The notes under the pieces are model-generated. The model ran no database searches and had not been told where the DNA came from. It worked only from the letters and a program-made list of their open reading frames with translations. Of a DNA stretch of 64,000 nucleotides, positions 1-9,045 are shown in pieces. Within the stretch, counting starts at the first letter, position 1, and the number at the start of each line of letters is the position of its first letter. Origin of the DNA: Halomonas sp. S3-1-1 (GTDB lineage Bacteria > Pseudomonadota > Gammaproteobacteria > Pseudomonadales > Halomonadaceae); contig NZ_JALGBZ010000009.1 of the NCBI RefSeq assembly GCF_023757625.1, positions 1-64,000 on the forward strand, written 5' to 3'. A program made the position numbers and the translations under genes.

Positions 1-170
1 AGCTGCCCGAGGGCACCACCATCGGGGCGATGGTGCGCGGCAAGGAGGTGATCATCGCCCACGGCGAGGCGGTGGTGGAGAGCGGCGATCACGTGATTCT
101 GTTCGTGATCGACAAGCGCCGGATTCGCGACGTCGAGCGGCTGTTCCAGGTCGGTTTGACGTTTTTTTAA
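1..170 (+). CDS. trkA: TrkA C-terminal fragment (K+ uptake regulator)
   Basis: The reading frame is open from the window edge and stops at 168-170. The last 56 residues contain short RCK_C-like signatures ([18 protein letters not shown], then [20 protein letters not shown]), which match the C-terminal regulatory lobe of TrkA, the peripheral NAD-binding subunit of Trk potassium transporters. The ending [10 protein letters not shown] is typical of gammaproteobacterial TrkA. Only the end of the gene is in the window, so the NAD-binding domains cannot be checked. It converges with the anti-sigma gene. Confidence 0.85.
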   Translation, partial: LPEGTTIGAMVRGKEVIIAHGEAVVESGDHVILFVIDKRRIRDVERLFQVGLTFF

Positions 171-185
171 GCGGCAAGCAACCAA

Positions 186-207
186 AGCCGGCGGCGCGGC
201 GCCGGCT
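186..207. terminator. GC-rich hairpin between trkA and the anti-sigma gene
   Basis: Arms AGCCGGC and GCCGGCT flank an 8-base GC-rich loop, 15 bases after the trkA stop. There is no good T-run on either side, so this is a probable but weak terminator for the converging transcripts. Confidence 0.45.
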
Positions 208-224
208 GTTCAAGGCACGCTTGC

Positions 225-962
225 TTAAATCTCGACTGCGCGGCCGATGTACTCGATAGGGCCGGTGGGCAGGCCCGTGGGCGAGCCGGTGACGTTTTCC
301 AGCGTGAGCTCGAAAAGCTGGTTGTCCTCCAGCGGCGGCAGATTGTCGAGATTCAAGCGAATGGGCTCGCCGGGCTCGACCAGCCCAAGCGACACGGGCC
401 GCTGCCAGTCGTCGGCCTTGGTCCAGAACTCCAGCGCCTTGCCTTCGGGCACCTCGAACGTGCCCAGCGGGATCAGCTCGATCTGGCGGCGGTTGGCCGC
501 CTGCACCACCCAGCCGGCGGACTGGTTCTGCGGCGCCAGCAGCACCACCATGTACTCCGGCGTGGCGGGGCCCAGCGGCTGCAGCAGCAACAGCGCGGCC
601 ATCAGGATCGAGGCGGCAACGCCCACTCCGGACATCGCGCGCCAGAAGCCAAGGCGCTGCCAGGGGCTGGGCGCCTGGACGGGCGAGTTCGGCGCAGAGG
701 CCGTGCTTGTCGGCGCCGGCGCGGAGCGGCGCTCGTCAAGGCTTCGCTGGATGCGCGGCCAGAGAAAATCGCTCGGGGTTAGCGGCTCGGTCAGCGCGTT
801 GTAGGGGAAAAATCGCTCTTCCCAGTCACGAACCGCTTGTTGAAGGGCCGGGTCGTTTTCCAGGCGGGCCTCGAACGCTTGGCGCTCGGTAAACGTCAGC
901 GTGCCGAGAACGTACTCTCCCGCCAGGGCGTGGTTGTCATCGTGTTGATCGATGGGGTTCAT
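225..962 (-). CDS. Anti-sigma factor, RskA family
   Basis: This 245-aa protein should sit in the inner membrane and hold the ECF sigma factor encoded just upstream. The N-terminal ~90 residues are cytoplasmic and rich in acidic helices (HALAGEYVLGTLTFTERQAFE is the usual anti-sigma entry segment). A single hydrophobic helix lies near residues 110-132, and the periplasmic part resembles the RskA C-terminal domain (VVLLAPQNQSAGWVVQ; FEVPEGKALEFWT; the family's ALEVWA-like box). The start at 962 is chosen because its ATG overlaps the sigma stop as ATGA, a classic translational coupling. A longer upstream frame exists but runs inside the sigma gene. The release signal is not visible. Confidence 0.85.
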   Translation of the reverse strand: MNPIDQHDDNHALAGEYVLGTLTFTERQAFEARLENDPALQQAVRDWEERFFPYNALTEPLTPSDFLWPRIQRSLDERRSAPAPTSTASAPNSPVQAPSPWQRLGFWRAMSGVGVAASILMAALLLLQPLGPATPEYMVVLLAPQNQSAGWVVQAANRRQIELIPLGTFEVPEGKALEFWTKADDWQRPVSLGLVEPGEPIRLNLDNLPPLEDNQLFELTLENVTGSPTGLPTGPIEYIGRAVEI

Positions 963-1522
963 GCCAGACACTCCCTTAAACGCACCAGGCTGCGCTTGAT
1001 CCAGGCCTTGACCGTGCCCAGCGGCGCGCCGGTATGAGCGGCAATTTCTGCATGGCTCAAGCCATCGACATAGGCTTGAAGCACACAGTTGCGGCGTTCG
1101 ACGTCGAGCTCTCTCAAACATTCGTCCATTCGCTGGCCGGTTTGCCAGTCGAAGGCGTCGACGCTCTGCCCTTCCGGGCGCCTCACATCCTGCTGTTCGA
1201 GGGTATCCGGCTCGACCTCGTCATCACGTCTGCCGTGGCGTCGAATGGCGTTGAGCGCCAAATGACGGGCGATGCTGTAGATCCAGGTACGGGCGGCGCC
1301 CTTTTGGGGGTCGAAGGTATCGGCGCGCTGCCAGATCGCTAAAAAGGCGTCGTGCACGATGTCTTCAGCCATACCGCGCTCCTTGACGATACGCTGAACG
1401 ACCCCGAGCATCCGTGCGCCTTCCTGGCGATAGAGCGCGTGAAGCGCTTCGTGGTCACCGTCGGTGCAGCGTCGTAGCGTCTCGGCGACATCGAATTCGT
1501 TGGTTCTCTCGGACACAGCCAT
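959..1522 (-). CDS. ECF RNA polymerase sigma factor (SigK/RpoE-like)
   Basis: This 187-aa ECF sigma factor has region 2 at about residues 25-95 (EDIVHDAFLAIWQRADTF, then ARTWIYSIARHLALNAIRR) and region 4 at about 135-187, with the HTH segment LSHAEIAAHTGAPLGTVKAW. The ATG at 1522 follows GAGGGAGC and gives the normal family length; a longer frame to 1570 has no support. It overlaps the RskA-type anti-sigma gene by 4 bases. The pairing with RskA suggests the SigK-like ECF group. The DUF3455 gene upstream carries a compatible promoter and may be its target. Confidence 0.9.
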   Translation of the reverse strand: MAVSERTNEFDVAETLRRCTDGDHEALHALYRQEGARMLGVVQRIVKERGMAEDIVHDAFLAIWQRADTFDPQKGAARTWIYSIARHLALNAIRRHGRRDDEVEPDTLEQQDVRRPEGQSVDAFDWQTGQRMDECLRELDVERRNCVLQAYVDGLSHAEIAAHTGAPLGTVKAWIKRSLVRLRECLA

Positions 1523-1578
1523 GCTCCCTCGTGACGCGCCGGCTAATTTCCCTGTGCGCGGAGGTAGCATAACGAGTA

Positions 1579-1602
1579 AGGGCCCGCTAAACGAGCCCTT
1601 GA
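1579..1602. terminator. Weak hairpin between DUF3455 gene and sigma gene
   Basis: AAGGGC and GCCCTT arms with a 12-base loop lie 50 bases after the DUF3455 stop (minus direction). There is no T-run, so termination may be partial and allow read-through into the sigma gene. Confidence 0.3.
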
Positions 1603-1652
1603 TTCAACTGAGGCGGGCCGAACCCTCCTCTCTGCTTCTTGTGGCGCGAGAA

Positions 1653-2174
1653 TTACTCGGCCATGAAGAAGTTGTAGTCTGCCTGGTAGGTGACGATGGC
1701 GGTTGCGCCTTCGTGGTCGGCGTTACACTCCATGTCCGGGGCGACGCCGCCTTCGGTGTTCAGGCGCTGAATGTAGGTGACGCCGGTCATCGCGCCTTCA
1801 CCTTCGGCCGGGTTGGCCTCGACAAGCTGAAGCGGAATGTTGCCTTCGCCGTTATCGGCGGTCGCAAGCTGAGTACCGGTCACTTTGGAGCCGTCCAGCG
1901 CTTCCCACGTGGCGGGCGGGCCGTAGTAGCTGCCGACCTGGTTGCCGTCGCTGTCGTTGAGTGCGGCGCTCGGGCCCTTGAAGACCCACTCGACGTCGCC
2001 GGAATCGTTGGTTTCACATATGTATTTGATCGCGCCAACGCCGACGGTTTCGAGGGCGACGGTGTGGCCGTCCGGTACCTGGACGTCATCTGGCGTTTGC
2101 GCCAGAGCAGCGTGACTGAAGGATGCAATCAGGGCGGTAGCCAAGGTAGCACGCGTTAGCTGTTGAATAATCAT
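1653..2174 (-). CDS. Secreted DUF3455 domain protein
   Basis: This 173-aa protein has a clear Sec signal peptide (hydrophobic core about residues 8-22, cleavage after SHAALA). The mature part carries DUF3455-like features: VGVGAIKYICE near the N-terminus, YYGPPATWEALDGS in the middle and a C-terminal GATAIVTYQADYNF strand. The function of this family is unknown to me. The start at 2174 has a strong AAGGAG 8 bases upstream; the frame extends further but that part covers the ribosome-binding site. It lies directly upstream of the ECF sigma operon, and CATCC and GTATCC boxes 17 bases apart precede it, so it may be a stress-induced output of that sigma factor. Confidence 0.75.
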   Translation of the reverse strand: MIIQQLTRATLATALIASFSHAALAQTPDDVQVPDGHTVALETVGVGAIKYICETNDSGDVEWVFKGPSAALNDSDGNQVGSYYGPPATWEALDGSKVTGTQLATADNGEGNIPLQLVEANPAEGEGAMTGVTYIQRLNTEGGVAPDMECNADHEGATAIVTYQADYNFFMAE

Positions 2175-2228
2175 TTCAGTCTCCTTAAAGGTTGTAGTCA
2201 GCCGCTTCATTCTTGACGGCTGTATAGG

Positions 2229-2257
2229 GGATACACACGAGCCTCCCGTTTGGATGC
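2229..2257 (-). promoter_or_regulatory. Candidate ECF-type promoter of the DUF3455 gene
   Basis: On the minus strand GCATCC (2257-2252) and GTATCC (2234-2229) are separated by 17 bases, about 55 bases before the ATG. CATCC-type -35 elements are known for SigK-like sigma factors that have RskA anti-sigma partners. The assignment to the adjacent sigma factor is inference. Confidence 0.35.
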
Positions 2258-2355
2258 ACTTTTTTTAAAATTTTTTTGGCGCGACGCGCGCTATCCGCTT
2301 TTGGGCCTTTTCTTTTATAGTCAAAACAGCGTCTTAACCCATCAAGAAAACAGCG

Positions 2356-2373
2356 CCGTCAACGTGGTGTCAT
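2356..2373 (+). promoter_or_regulatory. Candidate Pho box upstream of cpdB
   Basis: Two 7-mers, CCGTCAA and GTGTCAT, start 11 bases apart (2356 and 2367). This is the repeat spacing of PhoB sites, whose consensus half is CTGTCAT. The site is 60-77 bases before the start codon. Confidence 0.35.
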
Positions 2374-2432
2374 GTTGCTTCGCTACGCTTGGAAGAAAAC
2401 CTCACCGCCTGTTTTTACCTTTGGAGTCCCGC

Positions 2433-4424
2433 ATGGCTTTACCCGAAACGCCGTACACCCTGTCACGCCGCACCTTTCTGGGCGGGCTTGCCGCCTCCTC
2501 CTCGCTGATACTGCTGCACCCTTTCGCAGCGTACGCTTCGCCCCGTCAGGCGCACCTTCGGCTAATGGAAACCACCGACATCCACGTCAACGTGTTGCCC
2601 TACGACTACTACGCCGACCAGCCCAACGACACCATGGGGCTTGCCCGCACCGCCTCATTGATCGACGCGGTGCGCGCGGAGTCCACCAACGCGATGCTGA
2701 TCGATAACGGCGACTTCCTTCAGGGCAACCCGATGGGCGACTACATCGCCTACGAGCGCGGCATGCGAGAAGGCGACCGCCATCCGGTGATCGAGGCCAT
2801 GAACGTGCTCGGCTACGACGTCGCCACCCTGGGCAATCACGAGTTCAACTACGGTTTGGACTTCATGTTCAAGGCGTTGAATGGCGCCAACTTCCCCTAC
2901 GTTTGCGCCAACCTGACCCGCGGCGCCCTGGCGGCCAACCCGCGCAACGACGACCTGTTCCTGCGGCCTTATCTGATCAAGGAGAAGACCCTCATCGATG
3001 GCGCCGGGCGCACCAGTACCGTCAAGGTAGGCTTCATCGGCTTCGTGCCACCGCAGATCATGGTGTGGGACGAAAAGCATCTGGCCGGGTCGGCCAATAC
3101 CCGCGATATCGTCGAGGCCGCCAACGCCTGGGTGCCGGTCATGAAGGAGGAAGGCGCGGACATTATCGTGGCGCTGTCACACTCAGGTATCGACGGGGCG
3201 CGCCCGAGCGAGCGCATGGAGAACGCTTCGCTCTATCTGGCAGCCGTCGAGGGAATCGACGCCATCTTCACCGGGCACCAGCACCTGATCTTTCCCGGGC
3301 CCACCGACTTTCAGAACATCGACGGGGTCGACCCGCAGCGTGGCACGCTGATGGGCAAGCCGGCGGTTATGGCGGGCTTCTGGGGCTCGCACATGGGGCT
3401 GATCGATCTACTGCTCGAACGCGACAGCGACCGCTGGCGCATCGTCGACTTCACCACCGAAGCGCGGCCGATCTATCACCGCGATGAAAGCCGCGAGGTG
3501 GTCCCCACCGTGACTTCCAGCGCCGCGGTCACCGCCGCCGTCAGCGAGGAGCACCAGGCCACGCTCGACTACATCCGCACGCCGGTTGGGCGCAGCGCGG
3601 CGCCGCTCTACTCTTACTTCGCGCTGGTCGCGGACGACCCCTCGGTTCAGCTGGTCGCCAACGCGCAGATCTGGTACATCAAGGAGATGCTGAAAGCCGG
3701 TGAGTACGCGGAACTGCCGATACTCTCCGCCGCCGCGCCGTTCAAGACCGGCGGCCGGGGTGGGCCCGACTACTACACCGACGTGCCGGCCGGCGATATC
3801 GCCATCAAGCACGTGGCGGATCTCTATCTCTACCCCAATACCATTCGCGCCGTGGCCATTACCGGCGCCCAGGTGCGCGAGTGGCTCGAGATGTCCGCTG
3901 GCATGTTCCACCAGGTGCCCGAGGGCGCCGAAGACGCACCGCTTCTCAACAAGGACTTCCCCTCCTACAACTTCGACGTGATCGACGGCGTGAGCTATCG
4001 CATCGATCTCTCGCAGCCCGCGCGCTACACCGCCGAAGGCGAGCTTGTAAGCCCGGAGGCGCACCGCATCGTCGACCTGGTCTTCGACGGCGCGCCGATC
4101 GACCCGGATCAGCGCTTCGTCGTGGCCACCAACAACTACCGAGCCGGCGGCGGCGGCAACTTCCCCGGCATCGACGCGGATGCGGTCATCTTCGTTGGGC
4201 CGGACACCAACCGCGACATCATCGTGCGCTATATCGTCGAGCAGGGAACGGTCGACCCGGCGGCGGATTTCAACTGGTCGTTCAAACCAATGCCGGGCAC
4301 GACGGCGCTGTTCGACACCGGGCCCGGCGCCCAGCGCTACCTCAGTGAAGTAGCGCAAACCACCGACATCGAGGCCGCCGGGGACGGTGACAACGGCTTC
4401 GCGCGCTACCGCATCATGCTTTAA
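2433..4424 (+). CDS. cpdB: Periplasmic 2',3'-cyclic-nucleotide 2'-phosphodiesterase/3'-nucleotidase
   Basis: This 663-aa protein closely follows the CpdB layout. Metallophosphatase motifs come in order: METTDIHVN (DxH), [12 protein letters not shown] (GD), GNHEFNYG (GNHE), LSHSGID and [11 protein letters not shown] (GHxH). The 5'-nucleotidase C-terminal domain follows, with [24 protein letters not shown] and [13 protein letters not shown]. It hydrolyses 2',3'-cyclic nucleotides and 3'-nucleotides, releasing nucleosides and phosphate in the periplasm. Unlike the Sec signal of the enterobacterial enzyme, the N-terminus has a twin-arginine signal (SRRTFLGG). The ATG at 2433 follows TTGGAG; the longer frame upstream is not supported. 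A Pho-box-like repeat precedes it. Confidence 0.93.
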   Translation: MALPETPYTLSRRTFLGGLAASSSLILLHPFAAYASPRQAHLRLMETTDIHVNVLPYDYYADQPNDTMGLARTASLIDAVRAESTNAMLIDNGDFLQGNPMGDYIAYERGMREGDRHPVIEAMNVLGYDVATLGNHEFNYGLDFMFKALNGANFPYVCANLTRGALAANPRNDDLFLRPYLIKEKTLIDGAGRTSTVKVGFIGFVPPQIMVWDEKHLAGSANTRDIVEAANAWVPVMKEEGADIIVALSHSGIDGARPSERMENASLYLAAVEGIDAIFTGHQHLIFPGPTDFQNIDGVDPQRGTLMGKPAVMAGFWGSHMGLIDLLLERDSDRWRIVDFTTEARPIYHRDESREVVPTVTSSAAVTAAVSEEHQATLDYIRTPVGRSAAPLYSYFALVADDPSVQLVANAQIWYIKEMLKAGEYAELPILSAAAPFKTGGRGGPDYYTDVPAGDIAIKHVADLYLYPNTIRAVAITGAQVREWLEMSAGMFHQVPEGAEDAPLLNKDFPSYNFDVIDGVSYRIDLSQPARYTAEGELVSPEAHRIVDLVFDGAPIDPDQRFVVATNNYRAGGGGNFPGIDADAVIFVGPDTNRDIIVRYIVEQGTVDPAADFNWSFKPMPGTTALFDTGPGAQRYLSEVAQTTDIEAAGDGDNGFARYRIML

Positions 4425-4467
4425 ACGCGCCAAACGGCGCTTGGTAACGACAGCCTTCGAGCAAACG

Positions 4468-4505
4468 AAAAAGGGGCGCGGCGCCCATGGCGCCCCGCCC
4501 CTTTC
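4468..4505 (+). terminator. Terminator after cpdB
   Basis: A long interrupted stem (AAAGGGGCG with CGCCCCTTT outside, GGCGCC with GGCGCC inside) lies 44 bases after the cpdB stop. It could work in both directions. Confidence 0.6.
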
Positions 4506-4532
4506 TCATGAATGCCTGACTAACAGCGTGCC

Positions 4533-4553
4533 GCCCGAGGCTTGGCCTCGGGC
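4533..4553 (-). terminator. Hairpin after gap
   Basis: CCCGAGGC/GCCTCGGG arms with a short loop lie just past the gap stop on the minus strand, without a T-run. Confidence 0.4.
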
Positions 4554-4561
4554 CAAAACGA

Positions 4562-5566
4562 TTACTGCGCCGCTTTGTGCATGGCCAGCGCCGTATCCAG
4601 CATGCGGTTGGAGAAGCCCCACTCGTTGTCGTACCAGGCCATGATCTTGACCAGCCGACCGTTGACGCGGGTGTGGTTGGCGTCGAAGGTCGAGGAGTTC
4701 GGGTCGTGGTTGAAGTCGATCGACACCAGCGGCTGGGCGTTGACCGCCAGCACTTTCGAGCTCGCCGCGGCCTTCTCGACGATCTCGTTGATCTCGGCCT
4801 TGGTGGTATCGCGGCCGGCGGTGAAGGTCAGATCCACCAGTGACACGTTGATCACCGGTACGCGCACCGCCAGGCCGTCCAGCTTGCCGTCGAGTTCAGG
4901 CAGCACCAGCCCGACCGCAGCGGCGGCGCCGGTCTTGGTCGGAATCATAGAGTGCGTGGCGCTACGCGCGCGGTAGGGGTCCGAGTGGTAGACGTCGGAC
5001 AGGTTCTGGTCGTTGGTGTAGGCGTGAACGGTGGTCATCAGCCCGTTCTCGATGCCTACGGCGTCGTTGAGCGCCTTGGCCACCGGCGCCAGGCAGTTGG
5101 TGGTGCAGGAAGCGTTGGAGACGACGGTGTGCTCGGCGGTGAGGATGTCGTCGTTGACCCCAAACACGACGGTGGCATCGGCATCCGGGCTCGGCGCCGA
5201 AATCAGCACGCGGCTGGCGCCGGCTTCGATGTGCTTGGCGGCGGCGGCGCGCTTGGAGAAAAGCCCGGTGCACTCCATCACCAGTTCCACGCCAAGCGCC
5301 TTCCAGGGCAAGTTGGCCGGGTCGCGCTCGGAGGAGATCGCGATCCGATCGCCGTCCACGGTGATGCTCTCTTCATCGTGCTCGACGGCGAAGGGGAAGT
5401 GGCCGTGCACGGTGTCGTGACGCAGCAGGTGGGCGTTGAGCGACGCTTCGCCCAGGTCGTTGATCGCCACGACCTCGAAGCGGTCGCGGTAGCCGTTTTC
5501 GTAAAGCGCGCGCAGCACGTTGCGGCCGATACGACCAAATCCGTTGATGGCAATCTTGATGCTCAT
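4562..5566 (-). CDS. gap: Type I glyceraldehyde-3-phosphate dehydrogenase
   Basis: This 334-aa enzyme interconverts glyceraldehyde-3-phosphate and 1,3-bisphosphoglycerate using NAD(P). It has the Rossmann motif [17 protein letters not shown] at residues 7-23, the catalytic SNASCTTNC with Cys154, and the C-terminal [16 protein letters not shown]. The phosphate-binding stretch [17 protein letters not shown] is GAPDH-like, whereas ENGYRDRF and SIDFNHDP recall erythrose-4-phosphate dehydrogenase (Epd). An Epd role is therefore a minor alternative, but the glycolytic neighbours favour gap. It is transcribed divergently from pyk. A HexR-like palindrome lies about 87 bases upstream of its start. Confidence 0.9.
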   Translation of the reverse strand: MSIKIAINGFGRIGRNVLRALYENGYRDRFEVVAINDLGEASLNAHLLRHDTVHGHFPFAVEHDEESITVDGDRIAISSERDPANLPWKALGVELVMECTGLFSKRAAAAKHIEAGASRVLISAPSPDADATVVFGVNDDILTAEHTVVSNASCTTNCLAPVAKALNDAVGIENGLMTTVHAYTNDQNLSDVYHSDPYRARSATHSMIPTKTGAAAAVGLVLPELDGKLDGLAVRVPVINVSLVDLTFTAGRDTTKAEINEIVEKAAASSKVLAVNAQPLVSIDFNHDPNSSTFDANHTRVNGRLVKIMAWYDNEWGFSNRMLDTALAMHKAAQ

Positions 5567-5652
5567 GAGACACCTCGTTTGGCAGATAAAAACCGCGTTT
5601 GAAGCCGGTCGAAAAAAGGGAAGAAGGCAAACAGCAACGACATCGCCAATTC

Positions 5653-5667
5653 AGTAAAAAAATTACA
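5653..5667. promoter_or_regulatory. HexR-like palindrome before gap
   Basis: AGTAAAAAAATTACA (5653-5667) resembles the HexR operator core (GTAAT..ATTAC) of gammaproteobacterial sugar-metabolism genes. Its spacing is slightly longer than consensus. It sits in the AT-rich 280-base gap/pyk divergent region. Confidence 0.35.
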
Positions 5668-5742
5668 AAAAAGTGAAATATCCGCGTAATTAAAGCCGAT
5701 CATGTCGCATTCAGGCGCTCTTCGCCGTTAGCCCTTCGAATA

Positions 5743-5758
5743 TGTAGTAAAATTACTA
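5743..5758. promoter_or_regulatory. HexR-like palindrome before pyk
   Basis: TGTAGTAAAATTACTA is a near-perfect dyad 89 bases before the pyk start and resembles the HexR operator TGTAATNNAATTACA. hexR itself is not in the window. Confidence 0.45.
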
Positions 5759-5846
5759 TAAAAACGTTATCCTGGTCCAATCATTAATCGTGGAATTCGG
5801 CCCGCTTTTTCGCCGCCCGGCGAGCGCCGTTCAGGAGACGCCCCCA

Positions 5847-7310
5847 ATGAGCAACAACGCCCCCGCCCTTCCCCTGCGCCGGACCAAAATCGTTGCCACG
5901 TTAGGCCCCGCCAGCGACCGCCCCGGCGTGCTCGAGGCGATGATCGAGGCGGGGGTCGACGTCGTGCGGCTCAACTTCTCTCACGGTGCAAAGGAAGATC
6001 ACCAGCGCCGGCTGGAAGCGGTGCGCGAGATCGCCGCGCGCCTGAACAAAAGCGTAGCAGCGCTCGGGGACCTGCAGGGCCCGAAAATCCGCATCGCCCG
6101 CTTCAAGGATGGCCCGATCAACCTCAAGGTCGGCGACGCCTTCGTGCTGGACATGGCGCTGGATAGCCAGCAAGGCACCACCGAGCGCGTCGGCTGTGAC
6201 TACAAGGCGCTGATCGATGACGTTGCCCCCGGTGATCGGCTGCTGCTCGACGACGGGCGCGTGGTGCTCGACGTGAGCGCCATTCAGGGCCAGCAAGTGC
6301 ATACCACGGTGCACGTGGGCGGCAAGCTCTCCAACAACAAGGGCATCAATAAGCAAGGCGGCGGCCTTTCCGCCCCAGCGCTGACCGAGAAGGACAAGGA
6401 AGATCTGAAAAGTGCGGTCGAGATCGGCGTCGACTACCTGGCGGTGTCGTTTCCGCGCAGCGCGGCGGACATGATCGAGGCGCGCGAGCTGCTCGGCGAG
6501 GCCGGCCGTGAAATCGGCCTGGTGGCCAAGCTCGAGCGTGCCGAAGCGGTAGCCGATGACGAAACGCTCGACGGCATCATCGAGGCAAGCGAGGCGGTCA
6601 TGGTCGCCCGCGGTGATCTGGGCGTGGAGATCGGCGACGAGGCGCTGATCGGCACCCAAAAGCGCATCATCAAGCACGCCCGTTCGCTCAACCGCGCGGT
6701 GATCACCGCGACTCAAATGATGGAGTCGATGATCGAGTCGCCCTTGCCCACCCGGGCCGAGGTGTTCGACGTTGCCAACGCCGTGCTGGACGCCACCGAC
6801 GCGGTGATGCTCTCCGCCGAAACCGCAGCCGGCGAGTTCCCGGTGGAAACCGTCGAAGCGATGGCGCGGGTATGTCTGGGCGCCGAGCGCGAGCGTCTGG
6901 CCCAGTCGTCGAATCACCGCATTCACGAAGGCTTCGAGCGCATCGACGAAACCATTGCGCTATCGGCGATGTACGCCGCCAACCATTTGACCGGCGTGCG
7001 CGCCATCGCCTGCATGACATCGACCGGCTATACGCCCCTGATCGCTTCACGCATCCGCTCGGGGCTGCCCATCGTGGGCCTAGCCCACAGCCCCATCGCG
7101 CAGCGGCGCATGGCGCTTTATCGCGGCGTGGTCTCGATTCCTTTCGATACCTCCAACATGGAGGCCGCCGAGGTCAATCGCGAGGCGCTGGCGCTACTCA
7201 AGGCCCACGGATTGGCGCGCGCCGGCGAGCATGTCATTCTTACCCGCGGCGATCACATGAACGCCCACGGCGGCACCAACACGATGAAAGTGCTCGCCCT
7301 GGAGGAGTGA
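5847..7310 (+). CDS. pyk: Pyruvate kinase (PykA type)
   Basis: This 487-aa protein makes pyruvate and ATP from phosphoenolpyruvate and ADP. Family motifs are in order: [13 protein letters not shown] at residues 11-23, [40 protein letters not shown], the catalytic [11 protein letters not shown] and [17 protein letters not shown]. The C-terminal domain with [19 protein letters not shown] is complete. The LRRTKIV opening and overall look match PykA rather than PykF. The ATG at 5847 follows AGGAGA at 5832-5837; a longer frame from 5790 lacks a ribosome-binding site. mgsA follows, separated by a tandem-repeat leader. Confidence 0.95.
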   Translation: MSNNAPALPLRRTKIVATLGPASDRPGVLEAMIEAGVDVVRLNFSHGAKEDHQRRLEAVREIAARLNKSVAALGDLQGPKIRIARFKDGPINLKVGDAFVLDMALDSQQGTTERVGCDYKALIDDVAPGDRLLLDDGRVVLDVSAIQGQQVHTTVHVGGKLSNNKGINKQGGGLSAPALTEKDKEDLKSAVEIGVDYLAVSFPRSAADMIEARELLGEAGREIGLVAKLERAEAVADDETLDGIIEASEAVMVARGDLGVEIGDEALIGTQKRIIKHARSLNRAVITATQMMESMIESPLPTRAEVFDVANAVLDATDAVMLSAETAAGEFPVETVEAMARVCLGAERERLAQSSNHRIHEGFERIDETIALSAMYAANHLTGVRAIACMTSTGYTPLIASRIRSGLPIVGLAHSPIAQRRMALYRGVVSIPFDTSNMEAAEVNREALALLKAHGLARAGEHVILTRGDHMNAHGGTNTMKVLALEE

Positions 7311-7343
7311 TCCGTTAAACGACCCCGTCTTGCCCTGGTTTGT

Positions 7344-7423
7344 TAGAACCTGGCTTGATTAGAACCTGGTTTTAATAGAACTGGTCTTGATTAGAGTCTG
7401 GTTTAAATAGAACCTGGCTTGAT
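7344..7423. repeat. Five tandem 16-bp repeats between pyk and mgsA
   Basis: Five consecutive 16-base units start at 7344, 7360, 7376, 7392 and 7408. Units 1 and 5 are identical (TAGAACCTGGCTTGAT) and the others differ at 3-6 positions. A sixth unit decays at 7424 into the mgsA ribosome-binding region. The array fills almost the whole intergenic leader. It is not coding, because 16 is not a multiple of 3 and every unit starts with TAG. Confidence 0.9.
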
Positions 7424-7446
7424 TAGAAAAAGAACAGGAGTGATTC

Positions 7447-7935
7447 ATGTCTGATGCGCGCCCACCCCGCCAGGCCTCGCGCACGCTTTCCGCTCAAAAG
7501 CGTATCGCGCTGATTGCCCACGACGGCAAAAAAACCGAGCTGATGGAGTGGGCGACGCGCTGGCAGCAGACCCTGCGCCGGCATACGCTGCTGGGCACCG
7601 GCACCACCGCCGGGCGGCTCAAGCAGGCGCTCGGCCTGGAGGTCGAAGGGTTGATGAGCGGCCCGCTCGGCGGCGACCAGCAGATCGGTGCGCGCTTGGC
7701 CGAGCAGCGCTTGGACATGCTGATCTTCTTCTGGGACCCCTTTGCCCCGCAGCCCCACGACCCGGACGTCAAAGCGCTCTTGCGCCTGGCCGCGCTCTGG
7801 AACGTGCCGGTCGCCTGCAACGCGGCCAGTGCCGATTTCATGCTCTCCTCACACTACATTGACGAGGAGTACGCGATGATGATTCCCGACGCCGAGGCCT
7901 GGGCCCAGGCCCGCGCGCCAGAGCGGGCCGAATGA
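7447..7935 (+). CDS. mgsA: Methylglyoxal synthase
   Basis: This 162-aa enzyme converts dihydroxyacetone phosphate to methylglyoxal and phosphate, a bypass of lower glycolysis when phosphate is short. Recognisable blocks are KRIALIAHDGKKTELMEWA, LLGTGTTAGRL, the catalytic GPLGGDQQIGARL, MLIFFWDPFAPQPHDPDVKALLRLA and NVPVACNAASADFM. It has about 15 extra N-terminal residues relative to the E. coli enzyme. AGGAG lies 7 bases before the ATG. It may be co-transcribed with pyk through the 16-bp repeat array, or have its own promoter there. Confidence 0.93.
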   Translation: MSDARPPRQASRTLSAQKRIALIAHDGKKTELMEWATRWQQTLRRHTLLGTGTTAGRLKQALGLEVEGLMSGPLGGDQQIGARLAEQRLDMLIFFWDPFAPQPHDPDVKALLRLAALWNVPVACNAASADFMLSSHYIDEEYAMMIPDAEAWAQARAPERAE

Positions 7936-7963
7936 CCCGTCCAAGCTCCTTTCTTTCCAGCGC

Positions 7964-8941
7964 CTAACGGGTGCGCAGCTGACGCGGCACTACCTGCTGA
8001 CCGGCGTCCGCGCGCCCTTCGATCGCATCAAGTGCGCACTCCAGCACTCGCCTGGCCATCGCATCGTGATCCTGAGCGACGGTGTTGACCGGCTGGGGCA
8101 GGAAATCGAGCAGGCGGTGGTCGCCGAAGGTGGCGAGCCTGACGCACTCGGACAGCCCGCCTTTCGTCAGATAGTGATCGAACACGCCTTCCAGCAGCGT
8201 ATACGAGGCGGTCACGATGGCATCCACCGGAGCGTTTTCCCGCTCGAACGCCGCCAGCAGTTCGGCGCCCTCGCCGCGCTCATAGCGGCTGGCGCAGAGT
8301 ATCTGCCCCTCTATTTCGCGCTCGGCCAGCGCGGCCTCGAAACCGGCCCGCCGGTCGCGGCTGATCGAAAGCCCGGGCATCGCCTCCATCCAGAGAATCC
8401 GCCTGGTCGCCTCATTGATCACCGAGCGGGTCAGCTCGCGCGCCGCCTCGAAGTCATCGCTCACCACGCTTGAAAAGCGCGCCGGCGACAGCCCCCGGTC
8501 CACCCCGACGATGCGCGCTCCGTCACGGGCAAGCTCCGGGTAGAACGCATCGTCCTGGCTTAAACAGCTTGCGGTGATCAGCACGTCGCAGCGCCGGGCG
8601 CGCAGCGCCAGGGCGAGCTGGCGCTCGCTTTCCGGGCAGTCGTCGGAGCTGACCACCAGCAGCTGGTAGCCTTTCTCGCGGGCGCCGCGCTCCAGGCGCT
8701 TGGCCAGGCGCGCGTAGCTTGCGTTTTCCAGATCCGGCACGATCAGCCCAAACACCCGGCTCGCTCCGCGCCGCAGCGCCGCCGCCTGGGGGTCGACGTG
8801 ATAGCGGTGCGCTCGCACCACGCTCATCACCTTCTCGATGGTCGCCGCGCTGATGCGCCGCTTCTCCGCCTGGCCGTTGATCACGTAGCTTGCGGTCGTC
8901 CGCGAAACGCCGGCCAGACGTGCGATGTCGGCAAGTGTCAT
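7964..8941 (-). CDS. fruR: LacI-family fructose repressor (FruR/Cra)
   Basis: This 325-aa regulator has a LacI-type HTH at residues 1-25 (MTLADIARLAGVSRTTASYV), the hinge region with AAALRRGASRVFGLIVPDLEN and a periplasmic-binding-protein-like effector domain to the end. The hinge and HTH spelling VSRTTASYVINGQAEKRRIS is characteristic of FruR/Cra. It is divergent from fruBKA, and a textbook Cra operator lies in the shared intergenic region. By analogy with pseudomonads it likely represses the fruBKA operon and is released by fructose-1-phosphate. Its stop lies 29 bases past the mgsA stop, so the two genes converge. Confidence 0.92.
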   Translation of the reverse strand: MTLADIARLAGVSRTTASYVINGQAEKRRISAATIEKVMSVVRAHRYHVDPQAAALRRGASRVFGLIVPDLENASYARLAKRLERGAREKGYQLLVVSSDDCPESERQLALALRARRCDVLITASCLSQDDAFYPELARDGARIVGVDRGLSPARFSSVVSDDFEAARELTRSVINEATRRILWMEAMPGLSISRDRRAGFEAALAEREIEGQILCASRYERGEGAELLAAFERENAPVDAIVTASYTLLEGVFDHYLTKGGLSECVRLATFGDHRLLDFLPQPVNTVAQDHDAMARRVLECALDAIEGRADAGQQVVPRQLRTR

Positions 8942-8980
8942 GTCGTGTCCTCACAATGAGCCGTTGAGTGTATCAGCGCC

Positions 8981-9010
8981 TTGACTAAGCCCCTATTGAC
9001 TAAGCCCCTA
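8981..9010. repeat. 15-bp direct repeat in the fruR-fruB region
   Basis: TTGACTAAGCCCCTA occurs twice back to back (8981-8995 and 8996-9010), 40 bases upstream of fruR's start. Each copy contains a -35-like TTGACT, so copy number could affect a promoter reading toward fruB. Confidence 0.85.
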
Positions 9011-9045
9011 CCAACGTCTAAAAACACACCCCTTGTACCTTCGGG

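Noticed and set aside
3408..4433. Minus-strand 341-aa open frame opposite cpdB
   Set aside because: Composition is dominated by Val/Arg/Gly/Asp and it mirrors cpdB codons; no homology pattern is visible.
4562..5566. Annotation as erythrose-4-phosphate dehydrogenase (epd)
   Set aside because: Some stretches resemble Epd, but the [17 protein letters not shown] block and glycolytic neighbourhood favour GAPDH.
7344..7423. CRISPR array
   Set aside because: The units are contiguous 16-mers with no spacers, so this is a plain tandem repeat.
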